DNA of 5,236 nt, taken from positions 1 to 5,236 of the forward strand of contig CAKMNE010000106.1 in NCBI GenBank assembly GCA_927798505.1, written 5' to 3'. The notes beneath the pieces were generated by a model, which was not told where the DNA came from, did not search any database, and saw only the letters and a list, made by a program, of their open reading frames with translations. This DNA is from an uncultured Bacteroidales bacterium (GTDB lineage: Bacteria; Bacteroidota; Bacteroidia; Bacteroidales; UBA932). The position numbers and the translations under genes were made by a program. Positions 1 through 5,236 of this stretch are shown piece by piece (position 1 is the stretch's first letter; every line of letters starts with the position of its first letter).

Positions 1-220
1 CGATGGTGGAAGGGCGCTTGAGCATCCATTTGGTAATGGCCCACTCGAGGAGCACACAGGAAGCGACGCTGACAGCGAGAACCAGGAGTTCGCTCAGTCC
101 GTAGAAGAGAACTGAAACCAGCAAGGCCGGAATCAGCGCGATAATCACGTCCAGCATCAGCGAGCGGGTGCTTACCGCCGCGTGGATGTGAGGGTTCGGT
201 GAAACAATATACTTTTTCAT
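1..220 (-). CDS. rnfD: RnfD, Rnf electron transport complex membrane subunit (N-terminal part, cut by window edge)
   Basis: RnfD is an integral membrane subunit of the Rnf ferredoxin:NAD+ oxidoreductase. In the family it carries a covalently bound FMN and takes part in ion translocation. Only the first 73 codons are present; the gene runs off at position 1. I translated this partial gene by hand from the ATG at 220-218. It begins MKKYIVSPNPHIHAAVSTRS and continues with LMLDVIIALIPALL, which matches the usual RnfD start: a short cytoplasmic lead with an SPHIH-like motif, then a first membrane helix at about residues 22-40. A second hydrophobic stretch follows at about 43-59. The flavinylated Thr of the family lies far downstream and cannot be checked. 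The start is 6 bases after the rnfC stop; no clear Shine-Dalgarno sequence is visible, but an A-rich ACAGACA precedes the ATG, as is common in Bacteroidota. RnfD versus the homologous NqrB is settled by the rnfB/rnfC neighbours. Confidence 0.93.
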   Translation of the reverse strand, partial: MKKYIVSPNPHIHAAVSTRSLMLDVIIALIPALLVSVLFYGLSELLVLAVSVASCVLLEWAITKWMLKRPSTI

Positions 221-226
221 TGTCTG

Positions 227-1615
227 TTACTGTTTAGCGGCTTTCGCTGCATCTGCGGCAGCCTTTGCGGCGGCGGCACGGGCACGGATTATGCCCATAA
301 CCTGTCCCTTGGACTGGCGGATGATGTCGAGAAGCGGAATGTTGGCAGGACAGCTGTACAGGCAGCATCCGCATTCGATGCAGTCCTGCACGGCATTCTT
401 TTCGAGGCCTTCCATATCCCCGGCCTTCGAAAGGCGGTTGAGCAGGAATGGCTCAAGGCCCATAGGGCAGGCATCCGCGCAGCGTCCACAGCGTATGCAG
501 GCGGAGGCGGTACCGCGCTTGGTTGCCTTCTCGCTCAGATAGAGTATCGATGATGAGCCTTTGACCGTAGCCGCATCGAGGTTGGATATGGCCTTGCCCA
601 TCATAGGGCCTCCGCTGATGATCTTGGCGGCATCCTCTGGCACTCCGCCGGCATAGTTGGCAATCGCGCTGAGCGGAATGCCTATGCGGAAGAGATAGTT
701 GTGCTGGCGCTCCACAGGAAGGCAGTCGCCTGTCACTGTGAGGGTATTGGTAATCAGTGGCTTGTTCTTCTGAACAGCCTCATAGACAGCCAGGGCTGTG
801 GCCATGTTCTGAACCACCGCGCCTACGCTGATCGGCAGACCGCCGGACTTCACCTGACGGCGCATCACCGCGTCTATGAGCTGCTTCTCACCGCCCTGAG
901 GGTAGCGCTTCTTGAGCTGCTGGACCCTGATGTTGGAATATGGGAGCTCGCCGAGGGTTTTCTGCATTGCCTCTATGGCTTCCGGCTTGTTCTCTTCGAT
1001 TGCGAGCACGCAAGGACAGCCTCCGAGCACGCTCTGCATTATGGCCGCACCTACAATGATCTCTTTGGTGCGCTCAAGCATAATGCGGAAGTCGCTGGTA
1101 AGATAAGGTTCGCACTCGGCACCATTGATAATCAGGCACTCAGCCTTGCTTCCCGGAGCCGGGTTCAGCTTCACATGGGTAGGGAACGTTGCGCCTCCCA
1201 GGCCCACGACGCCGCACTTCTTGATTTTCTCCAGAACCGCAGCCCTGTCGGAAGGGATTTCGGTAACGAGGGTGTCGCTGAGGTCTATGCCCTCCGCCCA
1301 CTCATCGCCCTCTACGGTAATCTCCACATGGGGTACCATCTTGCCGACTATATCAGCGCGCGGAGCCACGGCCTTTACGGTTCCGGAAACCGGAGAATGC
1401 ACAAAGGCTGAGATGAATCCGGCAGGCTCGGCAATCACCTGACCGACCTTAACCTTGTCACCGGGAGCCACAACAGGAGTAGCCGGAGCGCCAAGGTGCT
1501 GGGCCATGGATACATAGACTGTCTGCGGAAGAGGCAGAGTCTCAATCGCGCAGTTGCGCGAAATCTTGGAGTCATGAGGATGTACTCCTCCGATTCTGAA
1601 AGTTACGTTCTTCAT
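227..1615 (-). CDS. rnfC: RnfC, NADH/FMN-binding subunit of the Rnf complex
   Basis: RnfC is the peripheral, cytoplasmic Rnf subunit where NAD(H) reacts. It resembles complex I subunit Nqo1/NuoF with an added ferredoxin part. At 462 aa it is the compact form, much shorter than the E. coli RsxC with its long Ala-rich repeat tail. The N-terminal domain (about 1-105) has the typical GGVHPHDSK opening and a biotinyl/lipoyl-like fold signature, PGDKVKVGQVI (51-61) and HSPVSGTV (73-80). The nucleotide/FMN domain shows VGLGGATFPTHVKL (137-150), NGAECEPYLTSDFRIM (164-179) and YPQGGEKQLI (238-247). An SLBB-like region follows at about 255-345. Two 4Fe-4S motifs close the protein: Cys373/376/379/383 and Cys412/415/418/422, each CxxCxxCxxxCP, with an extra Cys417. 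The tail from about 443 is nearly all Ala, Lys, Arg and Asp. The ATG overlaps the rnfB stop (ATGA, 4 bases) and has a strong Shine-Dalgarno sequence 7 bases upstream, which fixes the start. Confidence 0.97.
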   Translation of the reverse strand: MKNVTFRIGGVHPHDSKISRNCAIETLPLPQTVYVSMAQHLGAPATPVVAPGDKVKVGQVIAEPAGFISAFVHSPVSGTVKAVAPRADIVGKMVPHVEITVEGDEWAEGIDLSDTLVTEIPSDRAAVLEKIKKCGVVGLGGATFPTHVKLNPAPGSKAECLIINGAECEPYLTSDFRIMLERTKEIIVGAAIMQSVLGGCPCVLAIEENKPEAIEAMQKTLGELPYSNIRVQQLKKRYPQGGEKQLIDAVMRRQVKSGGLPISVGAVVQNMATALAVYEAVQKNKPLITNTLTVTGDCLPVERQHNYLFRIGIPLSAIANYAGGVPEDAAKIISGGPMMGKAISNLDAATVKGSSSILYLSEKATKRGTASACIRCGRCADACPMGLEPFLLNRLSKAGDMEGLEKNAVQDCIECGCCLYSCPANIPLLDIIRQSKGQVMGIIRARAAAAKAAADAAKAAKQ

Positions 1616-2535
1616 TGTTCAGCCTCCTTCTTTTCTGCTTTTGCGGCCTCTGCAGCCTCTTTTGCCTTGCGGTTGCGCTCAGCTATGCGGGCCTTGACAG
1701 CGTCCTTGTCCAAAGCCTTAGGGAAATTGACCCCATGGATTGCACCGGTAGGACAAAGGGCCTCGCACTCGCGGCAGAGCTTGCACAGGTCGTAGTTGAT
1801 GTACGCCAGGTTGCCTTCAAGGGTAATGGCGCCCTTCGTGCAGGTCTTAAGGCAGATACCGCAGCCTATGCAGGCGGCACTGCAAGCCTTCTTCGCCACA
1901 GGGCCCTTGTCCTTGTTCACGCAGCTGACGAAAACGCGCATGCCGCGCGGCCCCTTGGCACGAAGTTCTATGATGCTCTTCGGGCAGGCTTTCACACAGG
2001 CTCCGCAGGCTGTGCACTTCTGCTCATCCACTACTGGCAGGCCGGTGGTCAAATCCATGGAGAGTGCACCGAACTGGCAGGCGGAAACGCAGTCTCCGCA
2101 CCCCAGACAACCATAAGCGCAGCCGGTATCGCCACTGTACAGGGCAGCCTTCACCTTGCAGGAAGGCGCTCCGTCATAGATATTGGTGACAGGGCGGTTG
2201 GCGCAGGTGCCGTTGCACCTTACCACAGCCACCATAGGAGCCTTCTCCTTGACCTCATAGCCAAGGATGGCGGCTACCTTCTTCATCACCTCGTTTCCTC
2301 CGACAGGACAGTAGTGGTTGTCCAGATTCGGAGCCTTTACAGCCGCGTCGGCAAAAGCCCGGCATCCGGCGAAGCCGCAGCCGCCGCAGTTGGCGCCCGG
2401 CATCACCTTCTCGACCTCGTCAATGCGGGGATCCTCTTCGACCTTGAACTTTCTGGCCACCCAGAAAAGAATCAGGGCGAGCACCAGTCCGAGACCGGAC
2501 AGAATCACGATTGTCCAGATAATTGTACCAGTCAT
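1612..2535 (-). CDS. rnfB: RnfB, polyferredoxin subunit of the Rnf complex (long form)
   Basis: RnfB is the membrane-anchored iron-sulfur subunit thought to accept electrons from (or give them to) ferredoxin on the cytoplasmic side and pass them into the Rnf complex. A single N-terminal membrane helix lies at about residues 5-26. It is followed by the 4Fe-4S domain with Cys50/53/58/76 (motif NCGGCGFAGCRAF). Four ferredoxin-type CxxCxxCxxxC motifs come next: Cys143/146/149/153, 174/177/180/184, 222/225/228/232 and 251/254/257/261. At 307 aa it is the long form typical of clostridial and Bacteroidota Rnf; proteobacterial RnfB is near 190 aa with fewer clusters. Further cysteines at 107, 111, 126, 139, 205 and 218 are not assigned to these motifs. 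The last 35 or so residues are rich in Ala, Lys and Glu. The start overlaps the rseC-like stop by 4 bases (ATGA) and the stop overlaps rnfC by 4 bases. Confidence 0.97.
   Translation of the reverse strand: MTGTIIWTIVILSGLGLVLALILFWVARKFKVEEDPRIDEVEKVMPGANCGGCGFAGCRAFADAAVKAPNLDNHYCPVGGNEVMKKVAAILGYEVKEKAPMVAVVRCNGTCANRPVTNIYDGAPSCKVKAALYSGDTGCAYGCLGCGDCVSACQFGALSMDLTTGLPVVDEQKCTACGACVKACPKSIIELRAKGPRGMRVFVSCVNKDKGPVAKKACSAACIGCGICLKTCTKGAITLEGNLAYINYDLCKLCRECEALCPTGAIHGVNFPKALDKDAVKARIAERNRKAKEAAEAAKAEKKEAEQ
1623..1630 (-). promoter_or_regulatory. Strong Shine-Dalgarno sequence of rnfC inside the rnfB tail
   Basis: Read on the minus strand, GAAGGAGG ends 7 bases before the rnfC ATG at 1615-1613. 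It lies within the last codons of rnfB (Lys-Lys-Glu-Ala-Glu-Gln-stop), so the same bases encode the RnfB tail and the ribosome binding site of the next gene. It is a near-perfect complement to the 16S rRNA 3' end and supports the chosen rnfC start. Such a strong site is notable because Bacteroidota genes usually lack one, and the other five starts in this window show none or only a weak one. Confidence 0.7.
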
Positions 2536-2939
2536 TTTTTCTTTATATAAAAAGTATATTCATTCTTCAGTTTGTCACGCATCAGCCAGAGTACCAGATA
2601 CCACAGTCCGACAGCGGCAATGCCGCACAGGCCAGCCACCAGTTCGGAAAGGCCGAGGGCGGTGAGGCCGAGCAGAACCGCAACCATAATGACAAGTGGC
2701 AGGACATAGGCGAGCCAGACGGCCTTCAGGCCCATACTGCGCTTGAGAAGTATGTTCACTTCCTCCCCCACTTCGAAACCGAGCTGTGCAGGGACCTGGA
2801 GAACCTTGACCTTGCCTTCGGACATTCCGCAAAGGGCGGATGCCTTGCAGCTGGCGCAGGCGTCTTCCGTCACGAATTCGACGGTAATTGCCTGAGAGTC
2901 TATTGCGACTATCCTGCCGCTGTGGCTTATTTCTCCCAT
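2532..2939 (-). CDS. rseC: RseC/MucC-family membrane protein
   Basis: This is a 135-aa protein of the RseC/MucC family (SoxR-reducing system protein RseC). In E. coli, RseC is encoded with the sigma-E regulators and works with the Rsx (Rnf) complex in keeping SoxR reduced; in anaerobes without SoxR its role is unclear. The N-terminal part (1-70) is soluble, starts with the family pattern GRIVAIDSQAITVEF and has a cysteine cluster, Cys28/31/37 (CASCKASALC), which could bind a metal or Fe-S centre or act in thiol chemistry. Two membrane helices follow at about 73-93 and 98-120, then a Lys-rich end. The start codon lies inside the end of dnaB (13-base overlap); GGGACAGGA stands directly before it, and no upstream in-frame ATG was seen nearby. 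The stop overlaps rnfB by 4 bases. Its place at the head of the rnf genes suggests a role in assembling or serving the Rnf complex. The gene symbol is by family, not proven function. Confidence 0.88.
   Translation of the reverse strand: MGEISHSGRIVAIDSQAITVEFVTEDACASCKASALCGMSEGKVKVLQVPAQLGFEVGEEVNILLKRSMGLKAVWLAYVLPLVIMVAVLLGLTALGLSELVAGLCGIAAVGLWYLVLWLMRDKLKNEYTFYIKKK
2536..2560 (-). promoter_or_regulatory. A/T-rich leader before the rnfB start
   Basis: The 25 bases before the rnfB ATG are almost entirely A and T on either strand (minus-strand reading AATATACTTTTT followed by ATATAAAGAAAAA), in sharp contrast to the GC-rich surroundings. They encode the Tyr/Phe/Ile/Lys end of the RseC-like protein. 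Bacteroidota genes without Shine-Dalgarno sequences often have A-rich, weakly structured leaders, which fits this site. An internal promoter is possible (TACTTTTT resembles the Bacteroides -7 element TAnnTTTG in all but the final G), but I see no matching -33 TTTG at the right distance. Confidence 0.3.
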
Positions 2940-4393
2940 TCCTGTCCCGGTTCTATATTGTAATTCATCGAGTTCATTCCTGACTCATACTCGGTAGCCG
3001 CCTGATTCTGGGAATACAGCGCGTCCTGAGTCTCGACAAACTGCACCCTCTCCGACTTGAAGAGCATATCTATGTCCGTGGTCTCGCCGTTTCGGTGCTT
3101 GGCAATTATGATTTGTGTCTTCTCCTTGTCCTGAGGGCCATCGGACAGGCCGATGAAATCAGGGCGGTGGATGAAGATGACCATATCCGCATCCTGCTCG
3201 ATGGAACCGGACTCACGAAGGTCCGAAAGCACCGGCTTGCCGTTGCCTCCCTGGCGGTCAACCGACTTTCGGGAGAGCTGGGAAAGGGCGATGATGGGGA
3301 TATTCAGCTCCTTGGCCGTAGCCTTGAGCATACGCGAAATGGCTGCGACCTCCTGCTCTCGCATACCCTTGGTCTCGGTAGGGCCCTGCATCAGCTGCAG
3401 ATAGTCCACGATGGCAAGGCCTACTTTCTTCTGTTTTACCAGAGACTTGAGCTTGGAGCGGAATTCCATAATCGGTAGTCCCGGAGTCTCATCCACATAG
3501 AGAGGAGCCTGGGAAAGCCTCCTCAACGACTCCTCGAGCAGGGTCCACTCATCGTCCTGCAGCTTCACTCCTCCCTTGATTTTGTCGGCACTCAGGCCCG
3601 ACTCGCTGGTCATCAGACGGTTGGCGAGCTGGATGGAGGACATTTCGAGGGAGAAGAAGGCAGTAGGGATATGATGGTCCACGGCCGCGTTGCGCGCGAT
3701 GTTGAGCGAGAATGCGGTCTTACCTACAGACGGACGGGCGGCGAGGATAATCAAATCCGAAGGCTGCCAGCCGTTGGTAATGCCGTCCAGAGTGGCAAAA
3801 CCCGAAGGTACGCCGCTCAGACCGGTCTTGCTCTGCATCTCCTCGATACGGCTGAGAGCCTCCTGAATCACCGAGCCGATTTCCCTGACGGAATGGCGGT
3901 CGCTGCTCTGGGTAGCGGTATAGACCCTGGACTGGGCGTCATCGATCAGGTCGTCCACCTTCACCTCCTCGCTGTAAGCTTTCCTGAGGATTTCGTGGGC
4001 GGCTGATATCAGATCTCTCTGAATGGTCTTCTGGCGGAGTATCCTGGTGTAGGACTCAATGTTGGCGGCAGAACCGATTTTCCCGGAGAGCATGGCGAGC
4101 TTTGCAGGACCGCCCACCTCCTCGAGTTTTCCCCTCTGCCTGAGCTTTTCGGAAACGGTAATCAAATCGATGGGGCTGTGCTCGTTGGAGAGCTCGATCA
4201 TAGCCGAGAAAACCTCCCTGTTCTGCTCCGAATAGAAGCAGGCAGGGCTGAGCTGGTCTATGGCCTCATCCACGCAAAGTGGCTCCAGAAGCATAGCTCC
4301 CAGAACCGCATCTTCCACATCCAAAGCCTGTGGAGGAATGTTGCCACCCTCCACATAGTCCTTGTAATCGCTTTGTTTCCGACGCTCAGCCAT
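2927..4393 (-). CDS. dnaB: Replicative DNA helicase DnaB
   Basis: DnaB is the hexameric 5'-3' helicase that unwinds DNA at the replication fork and recruits primase. The 488-aa length is normal for the family. The N-terminal domain starts at PPQALDVEDAVLGAMLLEP (20-38) and extends to about 120; a linker region follows to about 190. The RecA-like ATPase domain (about 190-455) has the Walker A motif ARPSVGKT (219-226, Lys225), the catalytic Glu250 in FFSLEMS, the Walker B strand LAIVDYLQLM (326-335, Asp330), the sensor-like SQLSR (371-375), DLRESGSIEQDAD (391-403) and KHRNG (432-436), whose Arg434 fits the arginine finger. There is no intein in the Walker A or Walker B region, and all key residues are present. 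The last 35 or so residues are polar and not recognisable as a domain. The start codon shares its A with the TAA stop of the upstream gene (TAATG), with AGGAG just before it. An accessory or phage copy is unlikely given the sequence type and housekeeping setting. Confidence 0.97.
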   Translation of the reverse strand: MAERRKQSDYKDYVEGGNIPPQALDVEDAVLGAMLLEPLCVDEAIDQLSPACFYSEQNREVFSAMIELSNEHSPIDLITVSEKLRQRGKLEEVGGPAKLAMLSGKIGSAANIESYTRILRQKTIQRDLISAAHEILRKAYSEEVKVDDLIDDAQSRVYTATQSSDRHSVREIGSVIQEALSRIEEMQSKTGLSGVPSGFATLDGITNGWQPSDLIILAARPSVGKTAFSLNIARNAAVDHHIPTAFFSLEMSSIQLANRLMTSESGLSADKIKGGVKLQDDEWTLLEESLRRLSQAPLYVDETPGLPIMEFRSKLKSLVKQKKVGLAIVDYLQLMQGPTETKGMREQEVAAISRMLKATAKELNIPIIALSQLSRKSVDRQGGNGKPVLSDLRESGSIEQDADMVIFIHRPDFIGLSDGPQDKEKTQIIIAKHRNGETTDIDMLFKSERVQFVETQDALYSQNQAATEYESGMNSMNYNIEPGQEWEK

Positions 4394-5214
4394 TACTCCT
4401 GAGATTCAGCGAGCGGATTCACGAGAATACGGCCGCAGTGCTCGCAGATGACGAGCTTCCTGCCGGATGCGATGTCCACGAGACGCTGAGGAGTGATGGT
4501 ATTGAAGCATCCTCCGCAGGCATTCTCATTGTAAACGGTAACTACGGCAAGGTGGTTGCGCACGCTGCTGCGGATTCGGTCATAAGCGCTGAGGGTGCGC
4601 TCGTCGATCTTGGAGGCATACTCTTCACGCTTTGCCCTGAGATGCTCCTCCTGAGCCGCGGTGGACTCTACGATATTGTCAAGCTCATCCTTCTTGGCCT
4701 GAAGGTCTTCCTCACGGATGCTGATGCGGCTGGCAATGTCTGCTATTGCATCCTTGCGCTCCGCAATGGCAATGCGAGCCTCGCCAATATGCTTCTCCGC
4801 AATCTGGCGAAGCAGGGTGAGGTTCTCAAGCTCCTTGTTGATGGAGTCGAACTCGCGGCTGTTGGCTATATTGCCGAGCTGCTGCTGGTACTTTGCAGTA
4901 TCAGCATCAATCTGAACAATCTGGTTCTTGTTTTCCTCTATGCTTTTCTCATAGCCGCCAATCAGCTCTTCAAGCCTGCTTGACTTGGATTCAAGGGCTT
5001 TGATCTCATCCTCAATCTGAGCGACTTCCTCCGGAAGCGCACCGCGCAGGCTGACGATCTTGCCAATTTCGTTGTCGGTCTCCTGAAGCGCATAAAGTAC
5101 GCGGAGCTTCTCCGCTACATCACCTGACTCCGTGAAGCTCTTCCGCAGGGATACGAAAGTTTCCCTCTGATCGATAGGAGTCTCGACTTTTGTGTTTTTA
5201 ACAATCTCTGACAT
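4393..5214 (-). CDS. Coiled-coil protein with C-terminal C4 zinc ribbon (CT398-like family)
   Basis: This is a 273-aa cytoplasmic protein with no signal peptide or membrane helix. Residues about 36-220 are dominated by Glu, Lys, Ala, Leu and Ile in heptad-like spacing, predicting a long antiparallel coiled-coil hairpin. The segment NSREFDSINKELE (118-130) near its middle matches the conserved motif of the family. The C-terminus has two CxxC knuckles, Cys233/236 (CGGC) and Cys257/260 (CEHCGRIL), forming a zf-RING_7-type zinc ribbon. The family includes Chlamydia CT398, reported to bind sigma-54 and secretion components, but its general role is unknown. Proteins of this form are widespread in Bacteroidota, often next to a Nif3-like gene, which could be the upstream neighbour outside this window. 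The start at 5214 is the only Met in the whole protein, so an internal ATG start is excluded; no Shine-Dalgarno sequence is seen. The TAA stop overlaps the dnaB ATG by one base. Confidence 0.88.
   Translation of the reverse strand: MSEIVKNTKVETPIDQRETFVSLRKSFTESGDVAEKLRVLYALQETDNEIGKIVSLRGALPEEVAQIEDEIKALESKSSRLEELIGGYEKSIEENKNQIVQIDADTAKYQQQLGNIANSREFDSINKELENLTLLRQIAEKHIGEARIAIAERKDAIADIASRISIREEDLQAKKDELDNIVESTAAQEEHLRAKREEYASKIDERTLSAYDRIRSSVRNHLAVVTVYNENACGGCFNTITPQRLVDIASGRKLVICEHCGRILVNPLAESQE
4396..4400 (-). promoter_or_regulatory. Weak, closely spaced ribosome binding site of dnaB
   Basis: On the minus strand the junction reads CTCAGGAGTAATG. AGGAG stands only two bases before the dnaB ATG and is formed by the last codons (Gln-Glu) of the zinc-ribbon gene. 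The spacing is shorter than ideal for a Shine-Dalgarno interaction, so this may be chance. The TAATG stop/start overlap itself suggests re-initiation by ribosomes that have finished the upstream gene. Confidence 0.35.
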
Positions 5215-5236
5215 ATCTGATTTACTGATTATTATT

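Noticed and set aside
701..1411. Plus-strand open frame of 236 codons opposite rnfC
   Set aside because: The translation is rich in His, Arg, Leu and Ala without any family signature, and it lies wholly within the conserved rnfC gene.
1615..2550. Plus-strand open frame of 311 codons opposite rnfB
   Set aside because: It mirrors rnfB almost exactly, contains no recognisable domain, and the opposite strand encodes a clear polyferredoxin. Long antisense frames are expected in GC-rich coding DNA.
2541..2578. Possible internal promoter for the rnf genes (TACTTTTT with upstream GTGACA)
   Set aside because: The -7-like element lacks the final G, no TTTG lies at the -33 distance, and GTGACA does not pair with a TATAAT-like box at 17 bases. 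Kept only as an A/T-rich leader.
2575..2832. Minus-strand 85-codon frame inside the rseC-like gene
   Set aside because: It is another frame of the RseC-like gene with Arg/Gly/Pro-rich translation and no motif; the RseC frame has the family pattern and two membrane helices.
2927..4393. Intein or phage-type origin for dnaB
   Set aside because: The Walker A and Walker B regions are uninterrupted, the length is normal, and the neighbours are housekeeping genes on the same strand.
4330..4983. Plus-strand open frame of 217 codons opposite the zinc-ribbon gene and the dnaB start
   Set aside because: It looks hydrophobic and could be mistaken for a membrane protein, but this is the complement of the Glu/Lys/Ala/Leu-rich coiled-coil codons; it also spans the junction of two genuine genes.
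1..5236. tRNA, rRNA, CRISPR, insertion sequence, terminator hairpin or attachment site
   Set aside because: The window is filled by coding sequence; by reading I saw no clear direct or inverted repeats outside codons and no space for RNA genes or intergenic terminators.

Overview
The window carries a single, gap-free run of genes, all read from the minus strand, so transcription runs from high to low coordinates. In that order they are: a coiled-coil/C4 zinc-ribbon protein, the replicative helicase DnaB, an RseC/MucC-family membrane protein, RnfB, RnfC and the first 73 codons of RnfD, which leaves the window at position 1. There is no RNA gene, mobile element, CRISPR array, repeat array or intergenic gap of any size. 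The only non-coding DNA is 6 bases between rnfC and rnfD and 22 bases at the high-coordinate edge.

The rseC-rnfB-rnfC-rnfD order, the long polyferredoxin form of RnfB, the DnaB sequence type and the zinc-ribbon protein (a form common in Bacteroidota) together suggest an anaerobic Bacteroidales bacterium of moderately high GC, perhaps a gut or rumen lineage such as Rikenellaceae. This is recognition by family resemblance and no search was run. The genus cannot be fixed from the window.

Layout: 4393-5214 zinc-ribbon protein; 2927-4393 dnaB; 2532-2939 rseC-like; 1612-2535 rnfB; 227-1615 rnfC; 1-220 rnfD start. Neighbouring genes overlap by 1, 13, 4 and 4 bases, and rnfC and rnfD are 6 bases apart. 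This points to one polycistronic transcript with translational coupling.

How the parts work together: RnfB (iron-sulfur relay), RnfC (NADH/FMN module) and RnfD (membrane flavin subunit) are half of the six-subunit Rnf complex. Rnf couples electron flow between ferredoxin and NAD+ to ion pumping across the inner membrane. The remaining subunits, normally RnfG, RnfE and RnfA, are expected just beyond position 1. RseC homologues often accompany rnf/rsx genes. The link of this energy module to the DNA helicase and the zinc-ribbon protein looks like operon packing and not an evident shared pathway.

I found no convincing undescribed system. The points most worth a second look are the dnaB-rseC-rnf overlap chain, a strong Shine-Dalgarno sequence for rnfC embedded in the rnfB tail, the extra cysteines of RnfB, and the matching Ala/Lys-rich tails of RnfB and RnfC.
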